Shown one piece after another: positions 1 through 7,911 of a stretch of 64,000 bases of DNA. A program made the translations under genes and the position numbers. Source of the DNA: a bacterium (GTDB lineage Bacteria; Planctomycetota; Planctomycetia; Planctomycetales; Planctomycetaceae); assembly GCA_016124895.1 (NCBI GenBank), contig WGMU01000068.1, positions 44,848 through 108,847 of the forward strand. The letters are read 5' to 3'. The notes under the pieces are model-generated. The model made no database searches, was not told the DNA's origin, and saw only the letters and a program-made list of their open reading frames with translations. Numbering within the stretch: position 1 is the stretch's first letter; each line of letters opens with the position of its first letter.

Positions 1-1805
1 TCGTCACGAATCTTGTCGGCAATGCCATCAAGTTTACAGACGCGGGTGAAGTGACGATCGATGCTCAGATCGCAGACGCCGCCGAGTGCGAGGCAACTGA
101 TGCAGCCATTGCCGCCAACAGCCAGTCCAATCGTCCGCTGGTGGAGAATGCCGGGACCGACGTTTCAGCGAAGGCCCCTGCCCAGACTCTGCTGCATTTC
201 ACTGTCTCTGACACCGGTGTTGGCATCTCGCCGGAAGATCAGGATCGAATCTTTGCGGCCTTCACACAGGCGGACACGTCGAGCACGCGTCGCTTTCAGG
301 GTTCGGGGCTCGGCCTGGCGATCTGTCGCGAACTGATCACTCGCATGGGCGGCCGTATTTACGTCGACAGTGTTCCCGGCCAGGGCAGTCAGTTTCACTT
401 TACGGCGCGATTCCCAATCGTTCGCCAGTCGGTGTTCGACGATGCCGAATTGCGGCTCGCGGTCGCGAAACTGCGGGACACGCGAGTGCTCGTTGTTGAC
501 GACAACGCCTCGAACTGCCGCATTCTGGACGAGACGCTCAAGCAATGGCGGATGCGACCGTTTGTGACCGATCGAGCTGACGTCGCACTCGACGAGCTGC
601 GTCGCGTCAGAACTGTCGGCGACTCGTACTCGGTCGTTCTCGTCGACGCGTTGATGCCCGAAATGGACGGGCTCCTGCTACTGGAAGCTGCTCGCGCGGA
701 GAATCTGGTGGGTGATTCCGCCGTCCTGATGCTGTCGTCGGCTGACCGTCAGTCGCTCCGCCAGCGATGCGAGGAAGTCGGCGTTACGAGGTATCTCGAA
801 AAGCCTGTTTCTCAGTCGGATCTGCTCGATGCCGTCACGCAGGTGCTGCGCGGTGCCAGGTTTGAGATCGAAGAACGGACTCGGATGCGGAGTACCTCAC
901 GACCGCTGCGGCTGCTCGTTGCCGAAGATACGCTGGCCAATCAGAAGGTCGTGCGGGCGATTCTCGAAAAACGCGGCCACGAGGTCGTGATCGCGGACAA
1001 TGGCCAGCACGCGGTCGACCTGCTGAACGGGTCCGAGTTTGACGTCGTGCTGATGGATATTCAAATGCCGGTGATGGATGGGTATCGGGCCACCCGGTTG
1101 ATTCGGCAATCGAGTGATCCGGCTGTCGCGACAATCCCCATCATCGCGATGACAGCTCACGCTTTGCGGGAAGACATGGAGCGCTGCCTGACTTCGGGAA
1201 TGAACGCGTACGTGTCGAAACCGCTGCAAGCCGCGAAGTTGATCCGTGTCACGGAAGAAACCGCGACACGGGCTCATCAATTGAGAACGCAGAAGCCATA
1301 CGCTGAGCCCGGTGCTGAAAGCTCCGCTGCTGACGCCGGTCTCACTCCAGTGCCTGCCTCCTGCGAGGAAGGTGTTTCAGACGTTGCGACCGCTGAGAAA
1401 CCCGAACTCCTGGAAGACATCTGGGAGACACAATCGACAGTCGACGGCGAAGCCGCGTTGGAAACTGCCAGCGTTTGCTTCGATCGAAAGCAGGCTCTGC
1501 TGCGACTCGGCGGTGACGAGCAGTTACTGCGGGAGCTGATGAAATGTTTTGTCGAGGATGCTCCGACGCTGCTGTCGGAACTGGAGAAAGCGATCTCAGA
1601 AGCCCGTTTTGATGACGCCACACGAGCGGCTCACAGCCTCAAGAGCCTGGCTGCCAACTTCGAGGCCGTTCTCTGCCGCGACGCGGCCGCTGCCATGGAA
1701 CATGCCTGCGGTCACAGCGACCGCGAAGATGTCTCGACGAAAACTCCCCGGCTGCGTCGACACGTCGAAGAGCTGATCTCATTGCTGAAGAGCGATCCGG
1801 AATGA
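1..1805 (+). CDS. Hybrid sensor histidine kinase, C-terminal part (5' end outside window)
   Basis: The frame is already open at base 3, so the gene begins upstream; about 600 residues are visible. The first residues are the N box of the kinase ATPase domain (NLVGNAIKFT), followed by the G1 box DTGVGIS (near residue 70) and the G2 box GSGLGLAI (near 100). Two receiver domains follow: the first has VLVVDDN and a likely phosphoacceptor Asp in VLVDALMP (near 215), the second has LLVAED and Asp in VLMDIQMP (near 352). A C-terminal HPt domain carries the His in AAHSLKS (near 544). This is the order of a BarA/ArcB-type phosphorelay kinase (HATPase-REC-REC-HPt). The sensor and the HisKA dimerisation domain are not in the window, so the signal cannot be inferred. 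A hairpin follows the stop. The domain call is secure. Confidence 0.95.
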   Translation, partial: VTNLVGNAIKFTDAGEVTIDAQIADAAECEATDAAIAANSQSNRPLVENAGTDVSAKAPAQTLLHFTVSDTGVGISPEDQDRIFAAFTQADTSSTRRFQGSGLGLAICRELITRMGGRIYVDSVPGQGSQFHFTARFPIVRQSVFDDAELRLAVAKLRDTRVLVVDDNASNCRILDETLKQWRMRPFVTDRADVALDELRRVRTVGDSYSVVLVDALMPEMDGLLLLEAARAENLVGDSAVLMLSSADRQSLRQRCEEVGVTRYLEKPVSQSDLLDAVTQVLRGARFEIEERTRMRSTSRPLRLLVAEDTLANQKVVRAILEKRGHEVVIADNGQHAVDLLNGSEFDVVLMDIQMPVMDGYRATRLIRQSSDPAVATIPIIAMTAHALREDMERCLTSGMNAYVSKPLQAAKLIRVTEETATRAHQLRTQKPYAEPGAESSAADAGLTPVPASCEEGVSDVATAEKPELLEDIWETQSTVDGEAALETASVCFDRKQALLRLGGDEQLLRELMKCFVEDAPTLLSELEKAISEARFDDATRAAHSLKSLAANFEAVLCRDAAAAMEHACGHSDREDVSTKTPRLRRHVEELISLLKSDPE

Positions 1806-1812
1806 TCCCCTC

Positions 1813-1835
1813 GATTGATCGATGCGCGATCAATC
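1813..1835 (+). terminator. Perfect hairpin just after the histidine kinase stop
   Basis: Nine-base inverted repeat (GATTGATCG / CGATCAATC) around a five-base loop, seven bases after the TGA. There is no strong T run after it, so it could be a terminator or only a 3'-end stabiliser. Confidence 0.45.
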
Positions 1836-2131
1836 CGGTGTTTGAGCGGACGTCAGTAATCGCCCGACGGACTCAGTCAATCAAAACCCAGATACGGGCC
1901 TCGCGAGATCGTCTCGTCAGACCGAAGCTGTCCTGAGATCGCAGCAGTGCGTCACTTCGCTGCCAGTTCACATCCAATCGACGGAGCTGGAGCAGGTCGC
2001 TTCTGGGCAGGTCGTATGAGTCTGGCATGGTGGTTGCTTTTCCTCAGGCGACGGCCGCTTCAACGAACTCCGAGTTGACGACGCTCGATCTGCAGAGGAA
2101 TCAACCAGGCGAAACACGAGGTTCGCGAGCC
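1836..2131. other. Intergenic, no supported gene
   Basis: Together with the hairpin this makes a gap of about 326 bases between the kinase and the UspA gene. An in-frame ATG at 2027 would extend the UspA protein by 35 residues, but that extension is not like the family. No repeat or clear promoter was recognised. Confidence 0.4.
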
Positions 2132-2599
2132 ATGTTCAGTTTCCAGCGAATTCTTGTCCCCATCGACTTCGGCGAGGTCTCGCGTGCGGCTGTCAAAGCG
2201 GCCTGTGATCTGGCTGAGCGGATGTCGGGACAGATCGTGCTGCTGCATGTGCTGTCACCTGCGGCTGTCCTGCCGCCGCTGGAACGAGTTCCTGTGCGGG
2301 TTCGAGATGTCGACGGAGTCAGTCATGCTCAACGTCAGCTCAATCAGATCCCCGAGTCCACCGACTGGCGCGACCTGATCACTGAACGCTGCATTCAGAG
2401 CGGCGACCCGGCAACGACCATCGCAAAGTTCGCCAGCGAGAACGGAATCGACATCATCGTGATGGGCACACACAGCCGGTCGGGGCTCAAGCACCTGCTG
2501 CTCGGCAGCGTGACGGAGTCGGTCGTGTCGAAGGCGAGTTGCCCGGTACTGACCGTCCCAACCGCCGTGGCCGAGTACCGCTCTGCGATGGCGCACTGA
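2132..2599 (+). CDS. Universal stress protein, UspA family
   Basis: A 155-residue single-domain UspA protein. It opens with FQRILVPIDF, the usual first strand with the conserved Asp. Near the C-terminus it has the ATP-binding-type pattern GTHSRSGLKHLLLGSVTESV followed by CPVLTVP, that is G-2X-G-9X-G(S/T). UspA proteins of this ATP-binding class act in the cytoplasm as stress-induced nucleotide-binding proteins. The ATG at 2132 is chosen over 2027 because the family begins at this point. A second UspA gene lies at 6216-6680, so stress or starvation response recurs here. The specific role is unknown. Confidence 0.92.
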   Translation: MFSFQRILVPIDFGEVSRAAVKAACDLAERMSGQIVLLHVLSPAAVLPPLERVPVRVRDVDGVSHAQRQLNQIPESTDWRDLITERCIQSGDPATTIAKFASENGIDIIVMGTHSRSGLKHLLLGSVTESVVSKASCPVLTVPTAVAEYRSAMAH

Positions 2600-2638
2600 C
2601 GAAGCAGCCCGCCGTTTCAGTGCCGTGCAGCATCGGCA

Positions 2639-2689
2639 GCCTGCGGTTGCCGCAGGCCTGAACGATCGCCCCTGTGGCTTGCGGCAACC
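2639..2689 (+). promoter_or_regulatory. Mutually exclusive hairpins before the 2719 gene (terminator or attenuator-like)
   Basis: Bases 2639-2646 pair perfectly with 2650-2657 (GCCTGCGG / CCGCAGGC). The second arm is also part of 2645-2658, which can pair along 14 bases with 2676-2689, with one G-U pair in RNA. The two foldings exclude each other. The structure starts 40 bases after the UspA stop and ends 17 bases before the ribosome-binding site of the next gene. It could terminate the UspA transcript or modulate the downstream gene. Confidence 0.4.
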
Positions 2690-2718
2690 TGGAAATTCAG
2701 GGGCAAAGGACAGTCACC

Positions 2719-3027
2719 ATGCGAACTTTACATTTCCCTCACTATTCGACCGACTCCAGGAAGAAAGGCAGCCAGCAGGCAGAAGCCGGCAGTTCAGTCT
2801 TGCCTCATCTGTTTGTCGAGGCACGAAGCGCGATCAGCGGGCTGGCCACCACGATCGACGAAATGATCATGGTGGTGTTGTTCGCAGTCGGAAACGCCAT
2901 CGGCGCCGCTGCCGCCGCAATCATTGGCATCCTGCTGGTGGTGGCTGGCGGATGCGGCATCGTGCTCGCCTCGTCAGCACTGACTCTGGCGATCGGGTCG
3001 GTGTTCAGTTTTCTGCATCTCGTCTGA
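2719..3027 (+). CDS. Small hydrophobic membrane protein, unknown function
   Basis: A 102-residue protein. The ATG at 2719 has AAAGGA nine bases upstream and is preferred over an in-frame ATG at 2674 that lies inside the hairpin region. The first 45 residues are polar. The C-terminal half is a long, Ala/Gly-rich hydrophobic stretch from about residue 55 to the end, enough for two membrane segments joined by a short Gly-rich turn (VVAGGCG). No family was recognised. It lies between a UspA gene and glutamate dehydrogenase on the same strand. The composition and ribosome-binding site support a real gene; the function is open. Confidence 0.6.
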   Translation: MRTLHFPHYSTDSRKKGSQQAEAGSSVLPHLFVEARSAISGLATTIDEMIMVVLFAVGNAIGAAAAAIIGILLVVAGGCGIVLASSALTLAIGSVFSFLHLV

Positions 3028-3618
3028 TCTCTGATGCCGCGAGAGTCGACAGGAGCCCGTGACACTTCCCGAACGCAGGTCCCCCCCTGAGTCTGAACCG
3101 GAATCCGTCGTTTCAGAAGGAGCATTGACATGACCGTTACCGCCACCCTCACAGACAAACCGGGCTCTGGTTTGTCGCAATCTCCAGCCCCCGAGGAAGC
3201 CTTGCAGTCAGTTAATCCCGCTTCGGGTGAGGTCATCCCACAGCGAAACCGCGTCGCCGTCCGCTTCCAACAATCGGCGCACTGCAGCGCCGGCAGCCAG
3301 ACACGTGCCTGTCGCACGTCGAGGGGACTGGCGTCGCAGTCGATTGACCAGCGATCAGACCGCCCGGCCGTCAGGCGGTGCGAGCGCCCGGAGGACAATC
3401 AGTCTTCAGCCCGAAGGCCCGGCAGAACGCACGATCGAATTTGCTGAAAGTTCGGCATGGCGAATGCGTCGCGGATCGGTGCTTCTGAATCCGTTTGCGG
3501 GAGTTTCCGATCTTCGCCCGCCTGTAGACCGGACGATCAGGATCCGCCGCTGCATCTGACACCTCGCAACTTCGCCGGGATGATGTCCCTGGCTGATTCG
3601 CTGCGACAAGGAGTGACA
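3028..3618. other. 591-base gap with a possible degraded gene start
   Basis: No intact gene is supported. The only notable signal is the well-placed start at 3130 described separately. The rest holds conflicting short frames without recognisable domains. Confidence 0.4.
3130..3360 (+). pseudogene. Possible remnant of an aldehyde dehydrogenase gene (5' end only)
   Basis: An ATG at 3130 is preceded by AGAAGGAG with seven bases of spacing, one of the best ribosome-binding sites in the window. The frame contains SVNPASGEVI near residue 28, like the NPATGEVI motif at the start of many aldehyde dehydrogenases. It then turns into Arg/Ser-rich sequence without family character. In the +1 frame, near 3300, the stretch ARHVPVARRGDW resembles the next part of such proteins. 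No catalytic region follows before glutamate dehydrogenase begins. I read it tentatively as a frameshifted, truncated remnant; an unrelated small gene of 105 codons (3130-3447) is possible. Confidence 0.25.
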
Positions 3619-4920
3619 ATGACCACCGCGACGTTGCCGCAACCTTCTCAGCCCTCCACTGCCAATCGCCGGGAACGCCGCAAACTGGACGAGCGCTGCA
3701 GCGGCTTTCTCGATTGCGCCCTGCAGCGGCTGCAGGTCAACGACGAGATTCAGGCTTTGCTGCGTTCCCCTTTTCGTGAGATTAAGTTTGAACTGCCCAT
3801 TCGCATGGGAGATGGACAGATTCGGCTGTTTCACGGGTTCCGTGTGCAGCACGACAAGAGTCGCGGCCCCTTCAAAGGTGGTCTACGCTATCACCCGGAT
3901 GTCGATATGGAACACTTCCGGGCTCTTGCTTCGGTGATGACCTGGAAATGTGCGCTGGTTGACATTCCATTCGGCGGCGCGAAAGGGGGCATCAACTGCG
4001 ATCCGTCGAGTCTCAGCCGGCAGGACCGCGAAGTTCTGACGAAGCGGTTCACTGAACGGCTCGGTCACATGATCGGCCCCGATCGCGATATTCCGGCCCC
4101 GGACATGGGGACCGGCCAGCGTGAAATGGCCTGGATTCTTGAAGGGTACTCGGAGGAGAACGGATACACGCCCGACGTCGTCACCGGAAAGCCGATTCAA
4201 CTGGGCGGCTCGTACGGTCGCCAGGAAGCGACAGGCCGCGGCGTTTCGCTCGTCACCTCCTGGGCCGCAGAAGAAACCGGAATCGACCTGAAGAAAGCGA
4301 CCGTCGCGATCCAGGGTTTCGGAAAAGTCGGTCGTCACGCTGCCAAGTGTCTGTCTGAGAAAGGCGCAACGATTGTTGCCGTCAGCAATGTGAAGGGCGG
4401 CGTGTACTCCGCAGACGGCCTCGACATTCCCGAACTGTTCGCCGCAACGAGCGATTCCGAGAAACTGACGGATCTGTCGGCAGTTGCCACCTCGGCCGAC
4501 AAGCTCTCGAATAATGAACTGCTTGAGCTGAAGGTCGACATCCTGATCCCGGCGGCCGTGTCAGACGTCATCAACGAAGACAACGCGGATCACGTTCAGG
4601 CCGACATGATTGTCGAGGCCGCCAATCTGCCAATCACGTTCGACGGAGCGGCAATCCTGACGGATCGGCGCATCCGGGTCGTGCCGGACATTCTTGCCAA
4701 CGCCGGTGGCGTTACCGTTTCCTATCTGGAGTGGGTGCAGAACCGTCAGCGCTACCGCTGGTCGGAAAAGAAGGTGAATCGCAAACTGAATGACACGCTT
4801 CGGCGTGCCTGGCAGGCCATGCTCCGACGGGCCGACGAAGAAGAGGTCACCTTCCGCATGGCCGCACTGCTGATCGCGATTGAGCGAGTCTGCGAGGCGA
4901 CGGAACTTCGCGGCTTCTGA
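3619..4920 (+). CDS. gdhA: Glutamate dehydrogenase (Glu/Leu/Phe/Val dehydrogenase family)
   Basis: A 433-residue protein of normal length for the hexameric family. It catalyses reversible oxidative deamination of glutamate to 2-oxoglutarate and ammonia in the cytoplasm. The substrate domain contains KGGLRYHP, then WKCALVDIPFGGAKGGI with the catalytic Lys in the GGAKGG motif, and PAPDMGT. The dinucleotide domain has GFGKVG near residue 235 and ends with the family-like NAGGVTVSYLEWVQN. The ATG at 3619 has AAGGAG five bases upstream; an earlier in-frame ATG at 3457 would add 54 residues unlike the family. Coenzyme preference cannot be settled by eye. Confidence 0.95.
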   Translation: MTTATLPQPSQPSTANRRERRKLDERCSGFLDCALQRLQVNDEIQALLRSPFREIKFELPIRMGDGQIRLFHGFRVQHDKSRGPFKGGLRYHPDVDMEHFRALASVMTWKCALVDIPFGGAKGGINCDPSSLSRQDREVLTKRFTERLGHMIGPDRDIPAPDMGTGQREMAWILEGYSEENGYTPDVVTGKPIQLGGSYGRQEATGRGVSLVTSWAAEETGIDLKKATVAIQGFGKVGRHAAKCLSEKGATIVAVSNVKGGVYSADGLDIPELFAATSDSEKLTDLSAVATSADKLSNNELLELKVDILIPAAVSDVINEDNADHVQADMIVEAANLPITFDGAAILTDRRIRVVPDILANAGGVTVSYLEWVQNRQRYRWSEKKVNRKLNDTLRRAWQAMLRRADEEEVTFRMAALLIAIERVCEATELRGF

Positions 4921-5076
4921 CGACTGCGCCGATTCAGATGCTGGATCCCGACGCCCGGCGAACTGTTCCGAATCCCCACCGGATCGTTGAGACAGGCGCG
5001 GCGGGCAGAACTGCTGCAGACTGAACGCACTGTGTGGTCCTGCGCAAGACAGCGTCCGCAAGGTGGCTCGTGGCGT

Positions 5077-5535
5077 CTATCGAAATCCCTGCGGGTCACG
5101 AACGGCCCAGGACTGGTTCTGCATCCGGCTTTCGGTGTACTCGCGGAGGGTCCGAAACAGCTCCTGAACGCGCGGGACAGAGCACGACGATTCCAGTTGT
5201 CCGTAAAGCTGCAGTATCGCCACGTCAAACCGCTGCTTGCGGGCGACGACTTCGTCAATGGGCAGGTCCGCATCGAACCACAGTCCGTTGAGTGCGCCAG
5301 TCAGTTCGTCAGTTGGCGCGTACTGCAGCCAGGTATTCAGAACTGCCGCGTCTTCGTCTGCACCGATTCGTGTCAGGATGATCTGCAGTTCGCGCTCGTC
5401 CTGACAGAGTGCCTGCATCAGTTGAGATGTCGCGCCGTCGCTCGTCCCGGTCCGGGGAAGTTCGAGACACTCGTGCATATGCTGATGGCCGTTTCGAATG
5501 AGCGCGATGATGTCTTTGACCTGTTGAAATGTCAT
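5077..5535 (-). CDS. Conserved-looking hypothetical protein, helical
   Basis: A 152-residue protein, last of a four-gene minus-strand cluster (7195 to 5077). The ATG at 5535 is preceded by AGGAGGGC, a strong ribosome-binding site, so the longer frame to 5688 is not used. The sequence is rich in charged residues and Leu/Gln with no signal peptide or membrane segment, and looks all-helical. The N-terminal HQHMHECLE is His/Glu-rich and might bind metal, which is only a guess. No family was recognised. Being grouped with a UspA gene suggests a stress-related cytoplasmic role. Confidence 0.7.
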   Translation of the reverse strand: MTFQQVKDIIALIRNGHQHMHECLELPRTGTSDGATSQLMQALCQDERELQIILTRIGADEDAAVLNTWLQYAPTDELTGALNGLWFDADLPIDEVVARKQRFDVAILQLYGQLESSCSVPRVQELFRTLREYTESRMQNQSWAVRDPQGFR

Positions 5536-5650
5536 GAGAGTGCCCTCCTGGTTGGCAGTCAGGCTGTGTACCGAACCCGCGGAGTCCGGTGGGCGGGATG
5601 AGTGAGTCTGCAACCGTGGTCCGAAGTTCGTCTGCTCATCACGGTCGTCG

Positions 5651-6112
5651 TCAACCGACGCTGCCGCTGTCGCGATAAACGGACTCATTCATCCAGGTGT
5701 TGATGGCGACTTCCTGGCCCCGGACCGCCAGCACCAGTCGCAACCCGTCGTCGATTACGGTGAAGACTTCCGAGTCCATCTGGCCTTCGTCCGGCTCGAC
5801 CTCGCTGATCCTTTCCGGGATGTCGCTGCAGCGTGCCAGCAGGCTTTCGAGCAGCCTGAGGTTCTGCTCGTCAGTCTTCTTTAGATTGACTGCCTGCACC
5901 GTCAGCTCAGGGTCTTCGATGGCGATCTGCTTGATCGTCTGATGATGAACGCGTCGAACATGATCGTTCAGAACAGGAACCAGTGCCGTCAGACTGTCCC
6001 GCACGGAGTGCGCCCACGCGACCATCTCCCCCGGAACGATTGGCGAATCCAGACTGAATTCCAGTTCCTCAATCGCGTCAATCAAGCTGGAATTGGATTT
6101 CGTTCGAAGCAT
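5651..6112 (-). CDS. Hypothetical helical protein in the stress cluster
   Basis: A 153-residue soluble protein without signal peptide or membrane segment. The N-terminal part has a long acidic helix (DAIEELEFSLD) and WAHSVRDSLTALVPVL. A middle His-rich patch (HVRRVHHQTIKQI) recalls four-helix metal-binding proteins but has no diagnostic motif. It ends in a predicted beta-rich part with FTVIDDG. It lies 103 bases after the UspA gene and 115 bases before the last gene of the cluster, all on one strand. Family not recognised. Confidence 0.65.
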   Translation of the reverse strand: MLRTKSNSSLIDAIEELEFSLDSPIVPGEMVAWAHSVRDSLTALVPVLNDHVRRVHHQTIKQIAIEDPELTVQAVNLKKTDEQNLRLLESLLARCSDIPERISEVEPDEGQMDSEVFTVIDDGLRLVLAVRGQEVAINTWMNESVYRDSGSVG

Positions 6113-6215
6113 GACTGGATCCCTCTCTGTTTGTTGCCATGCGGCTGCTTCTCGTGAAGCGTTCGTCGATCGTTGTTCTATCTGTTCTTTTCAATCTTTC
6201 AGGTTCGGACGCCGG

Positions 6216-6680
6216 TTAGTGATTTCCAGGCGGCGGTACGATCAGCAGCGGGCACGGCGAATGTCTGAGAATCGCTTCGGCCACGCTGCCCAGCAGCAGT
6301 CGCTGCATGCCTCTGCGCGCGTGAGTCGCCAGCACGATCAGATCGATCTGGTGACTGCGTGCGTAATCGAGAATCTGAACGTCCGGCGGTCCCTGCCGGA
6401 CTTCGCGAACAACCTTGATCCCCCGTTTGTCAGGATCCCCCGCCTCGGCCACACCTTCCGGAAACTTCAGCAGCGTCCGATGAGCGTCCGATATGAGATC
6501 CTCACGCGACGGGATCGTGACAGCGGCGTCGAGCAGATGCCCGATCATCCCGCTGCTAACGATGTGAAGCAGGTGCAGAACTCCACTGCAACGCTCGGCC
6601 TCTTCCGCAGCGAAAGCGACTGTCCGCCGGGAACGGTCTGAGAAATCGGTCGGGGCGAGAATCTGGCGAAACTGAGTCAT
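6216..6680 (-). CDS. Universal stress protein, UspA family
   Basis: A 154-residue UspA domain. It begins FRQILAPTDFSD, and near the C-terminus has ATHARRGMQRLLLGSVAEAIL and CPLLIVP, the ATP-binding G-2X-G-9X-G(S) pattern in this paralogue. The ATG at 6680 is preceded by CAGGAGAAA and is favoured over an ATG at 6722 that would overlap the upstream gene. The upstream gene ends 14 bases before this start, so the two are almost certainly co-transcribed. It is a clear relative of the protein at 2132-2599 but divergent in the middle. Confidence 0.93.
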   Translation of the reverse strand: MTQFRQILAPTDFSDRSRRTVAFAAEEAERCSGVLHLLHIVSSGMIGHLLDAAVTIPSREDLISDAHRTLLKFPEGVAEAGDPDKRGIKVVREVRQGPPDVQILDYARSHQIDLIVLATHARRGMQRLLLGSVAEAILRHSPCPLLIVPPPGNH

Positions 6681-6694
6681 GGCTGTTTCTCCTG

Positions 6695-7195
6695 TCAACA
6701 GCAGCACAGTTGGTCGCTGCAATCTACCGATGCTTCCTCTGCTTCATCGTGGACGGCATTGTGATCGGCGTTGACTGCCGGGCCGGATCCAATTGCCGTA
6801 TCACACGGTGTGTCCGGAGCACTGTCATCAACGGACGACGACGCACTCCGGCCCACGTCTGCCTCCAGTCGTTGAAACCTTGCCTCGATCCTTCTGAGTT
6901 CGGTTACTGCCTCTTGAGCGAACTGCTTCCACTCCTCTCGGGCTGTCGCGTTGATCAACACAGTGGCCACACCGGCTGAATAAAAGCTGTGAACCCGCTG
7001 GCGCAGCCACCTCACTGTGACCAGCAGTTCGTGGACATCTTCCTCAAGCAATTGCTGCTCAGGACCGGAGACAGACTCCCGCAGCGCTTCGCCGCGTGTT
7101 TTGATTTCGGTTTCCACTTCGCGGCAGTAACGGCGGAGTTCGCACCGGATCGTTTCAAAGTTCAGTGACGGATGAATCTCGGAAATTGAAATCAT
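6695..7195 (-). CDS. Hypothetical coiled-coil-like protein, first gene of the stress cluster
   Basis: A 166-residue soluble protein. Residues 10-130 are highly charged and probably helical, with pieces such as LRRYCREVETEIKTRGEAL and AVTELRRIEARFQRLEAD that suggest coiled coil. The last 40 residues are acidic, low-complexity and end in CCC. The ATG at 7195 follows GGGAGA and is chosen over 7222. It is 14 bases upstream of a UspA gene. No family was recognised. The Cys tail could be a metal or redox site, which is inference. Confidence 0.65.
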   Translation of the reverse strand: MISISEIHPSLNFETIRCELRRYCREVETEIKTRGEALRESVSGPEQQLLEEDVHELLVTVRWLRQRVHSFYSAGVATVLINATAREEWKQFAQEAVTELRRIEARFQRLEADVGRSASSSVDDSAPDTPCDTAIGSGPAVNADHNAVHDEAEEASVDCSDQLCCC

Positions 7196-7429
7196 GGTGA
7201 TATCTCCCGGTGCTTCGCGCACGCTCCCCGGAGATTCGCCAGGGGCATTCCCTGCATCCGGGCACGATCACCGGTGCATACGAGCTGGTTATACAGACCT
7301 CGCGCTCCACCTCTTATGACGGCTCTTCCGCGACTGCCAGGGGACGTCCGCAGGCTTGATTCTGTAATTACGTGCCGATTGCGGCCGTGCCGCCAAAATC
7401 TGATCCGCAATGCTCATGCCATTCACCGT

Positions 7430-7872
7430 GAATCCCGATTGCCGCCGCAATCCACCGTCATCCCACCGGCGATCTGATGGCAGATCGACCGATCTGGTGG
7501 TCTGTCGGTCAACATTCTGATTCGGCAAAGTTCCCAGGCGTGCCGGTACTTTGCGGATTTGAGTAACCTCGCTGGACGATGCCAGCTCAAGCTGGCCGGT
7601 CTGAAATCAACCGGAACTGCCAACGCGCTGCGCGGCCAGCGACGGCCGATGGAACTCGCGACTCATTCATCCCGCATGTCGAGGAACCGGTCATTGCGAC
7701 CATACAGTTCGTCAAACGTCGAGGCCGAGACGCGGATGCCGTTGGCCAGAACTCGACCGATCAGATCCACGGCGATCTGCGGTTTGGTCTGAAAATGGAC
7801 AGCCTCGGGCACGTACGTTTTTCTCTGCGTGAGGTCGCCGACCAGGTGCTCGGGCAGGGGCAGCGCGCCCAT
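7430..7872 (-). pseudogene. Remnant of an IS701-like (DDE superfamily) transposase
   Basis: The minus frame 7872-7663 carries a stretch resembling the central part of IS701-type transposases: LPLPEHL, then FQTKPQIAVDLI and FDELYGRNDRFLD. The last motif matches the DE-YGR region around a catalytic acidic residue. The frame stops at 7663, and similarity appears to continue in another frame (7623-7430) with AVPVDFRPASLSWHRPARLL, where these enzymes have EVPVDFRxW and a following segment. The N- and C-terminal thirds are missing. So this is a truncated, frameshifted insertion-sequence relic beside the sulfotransferase gene. No terminal inverted repeats were found. Confidence 0.6.
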
Positions 7873-7911
7873 CGTAGCCTCCGACGAATTCTCAGGCGTC
7901 GCTGCTCCTGG

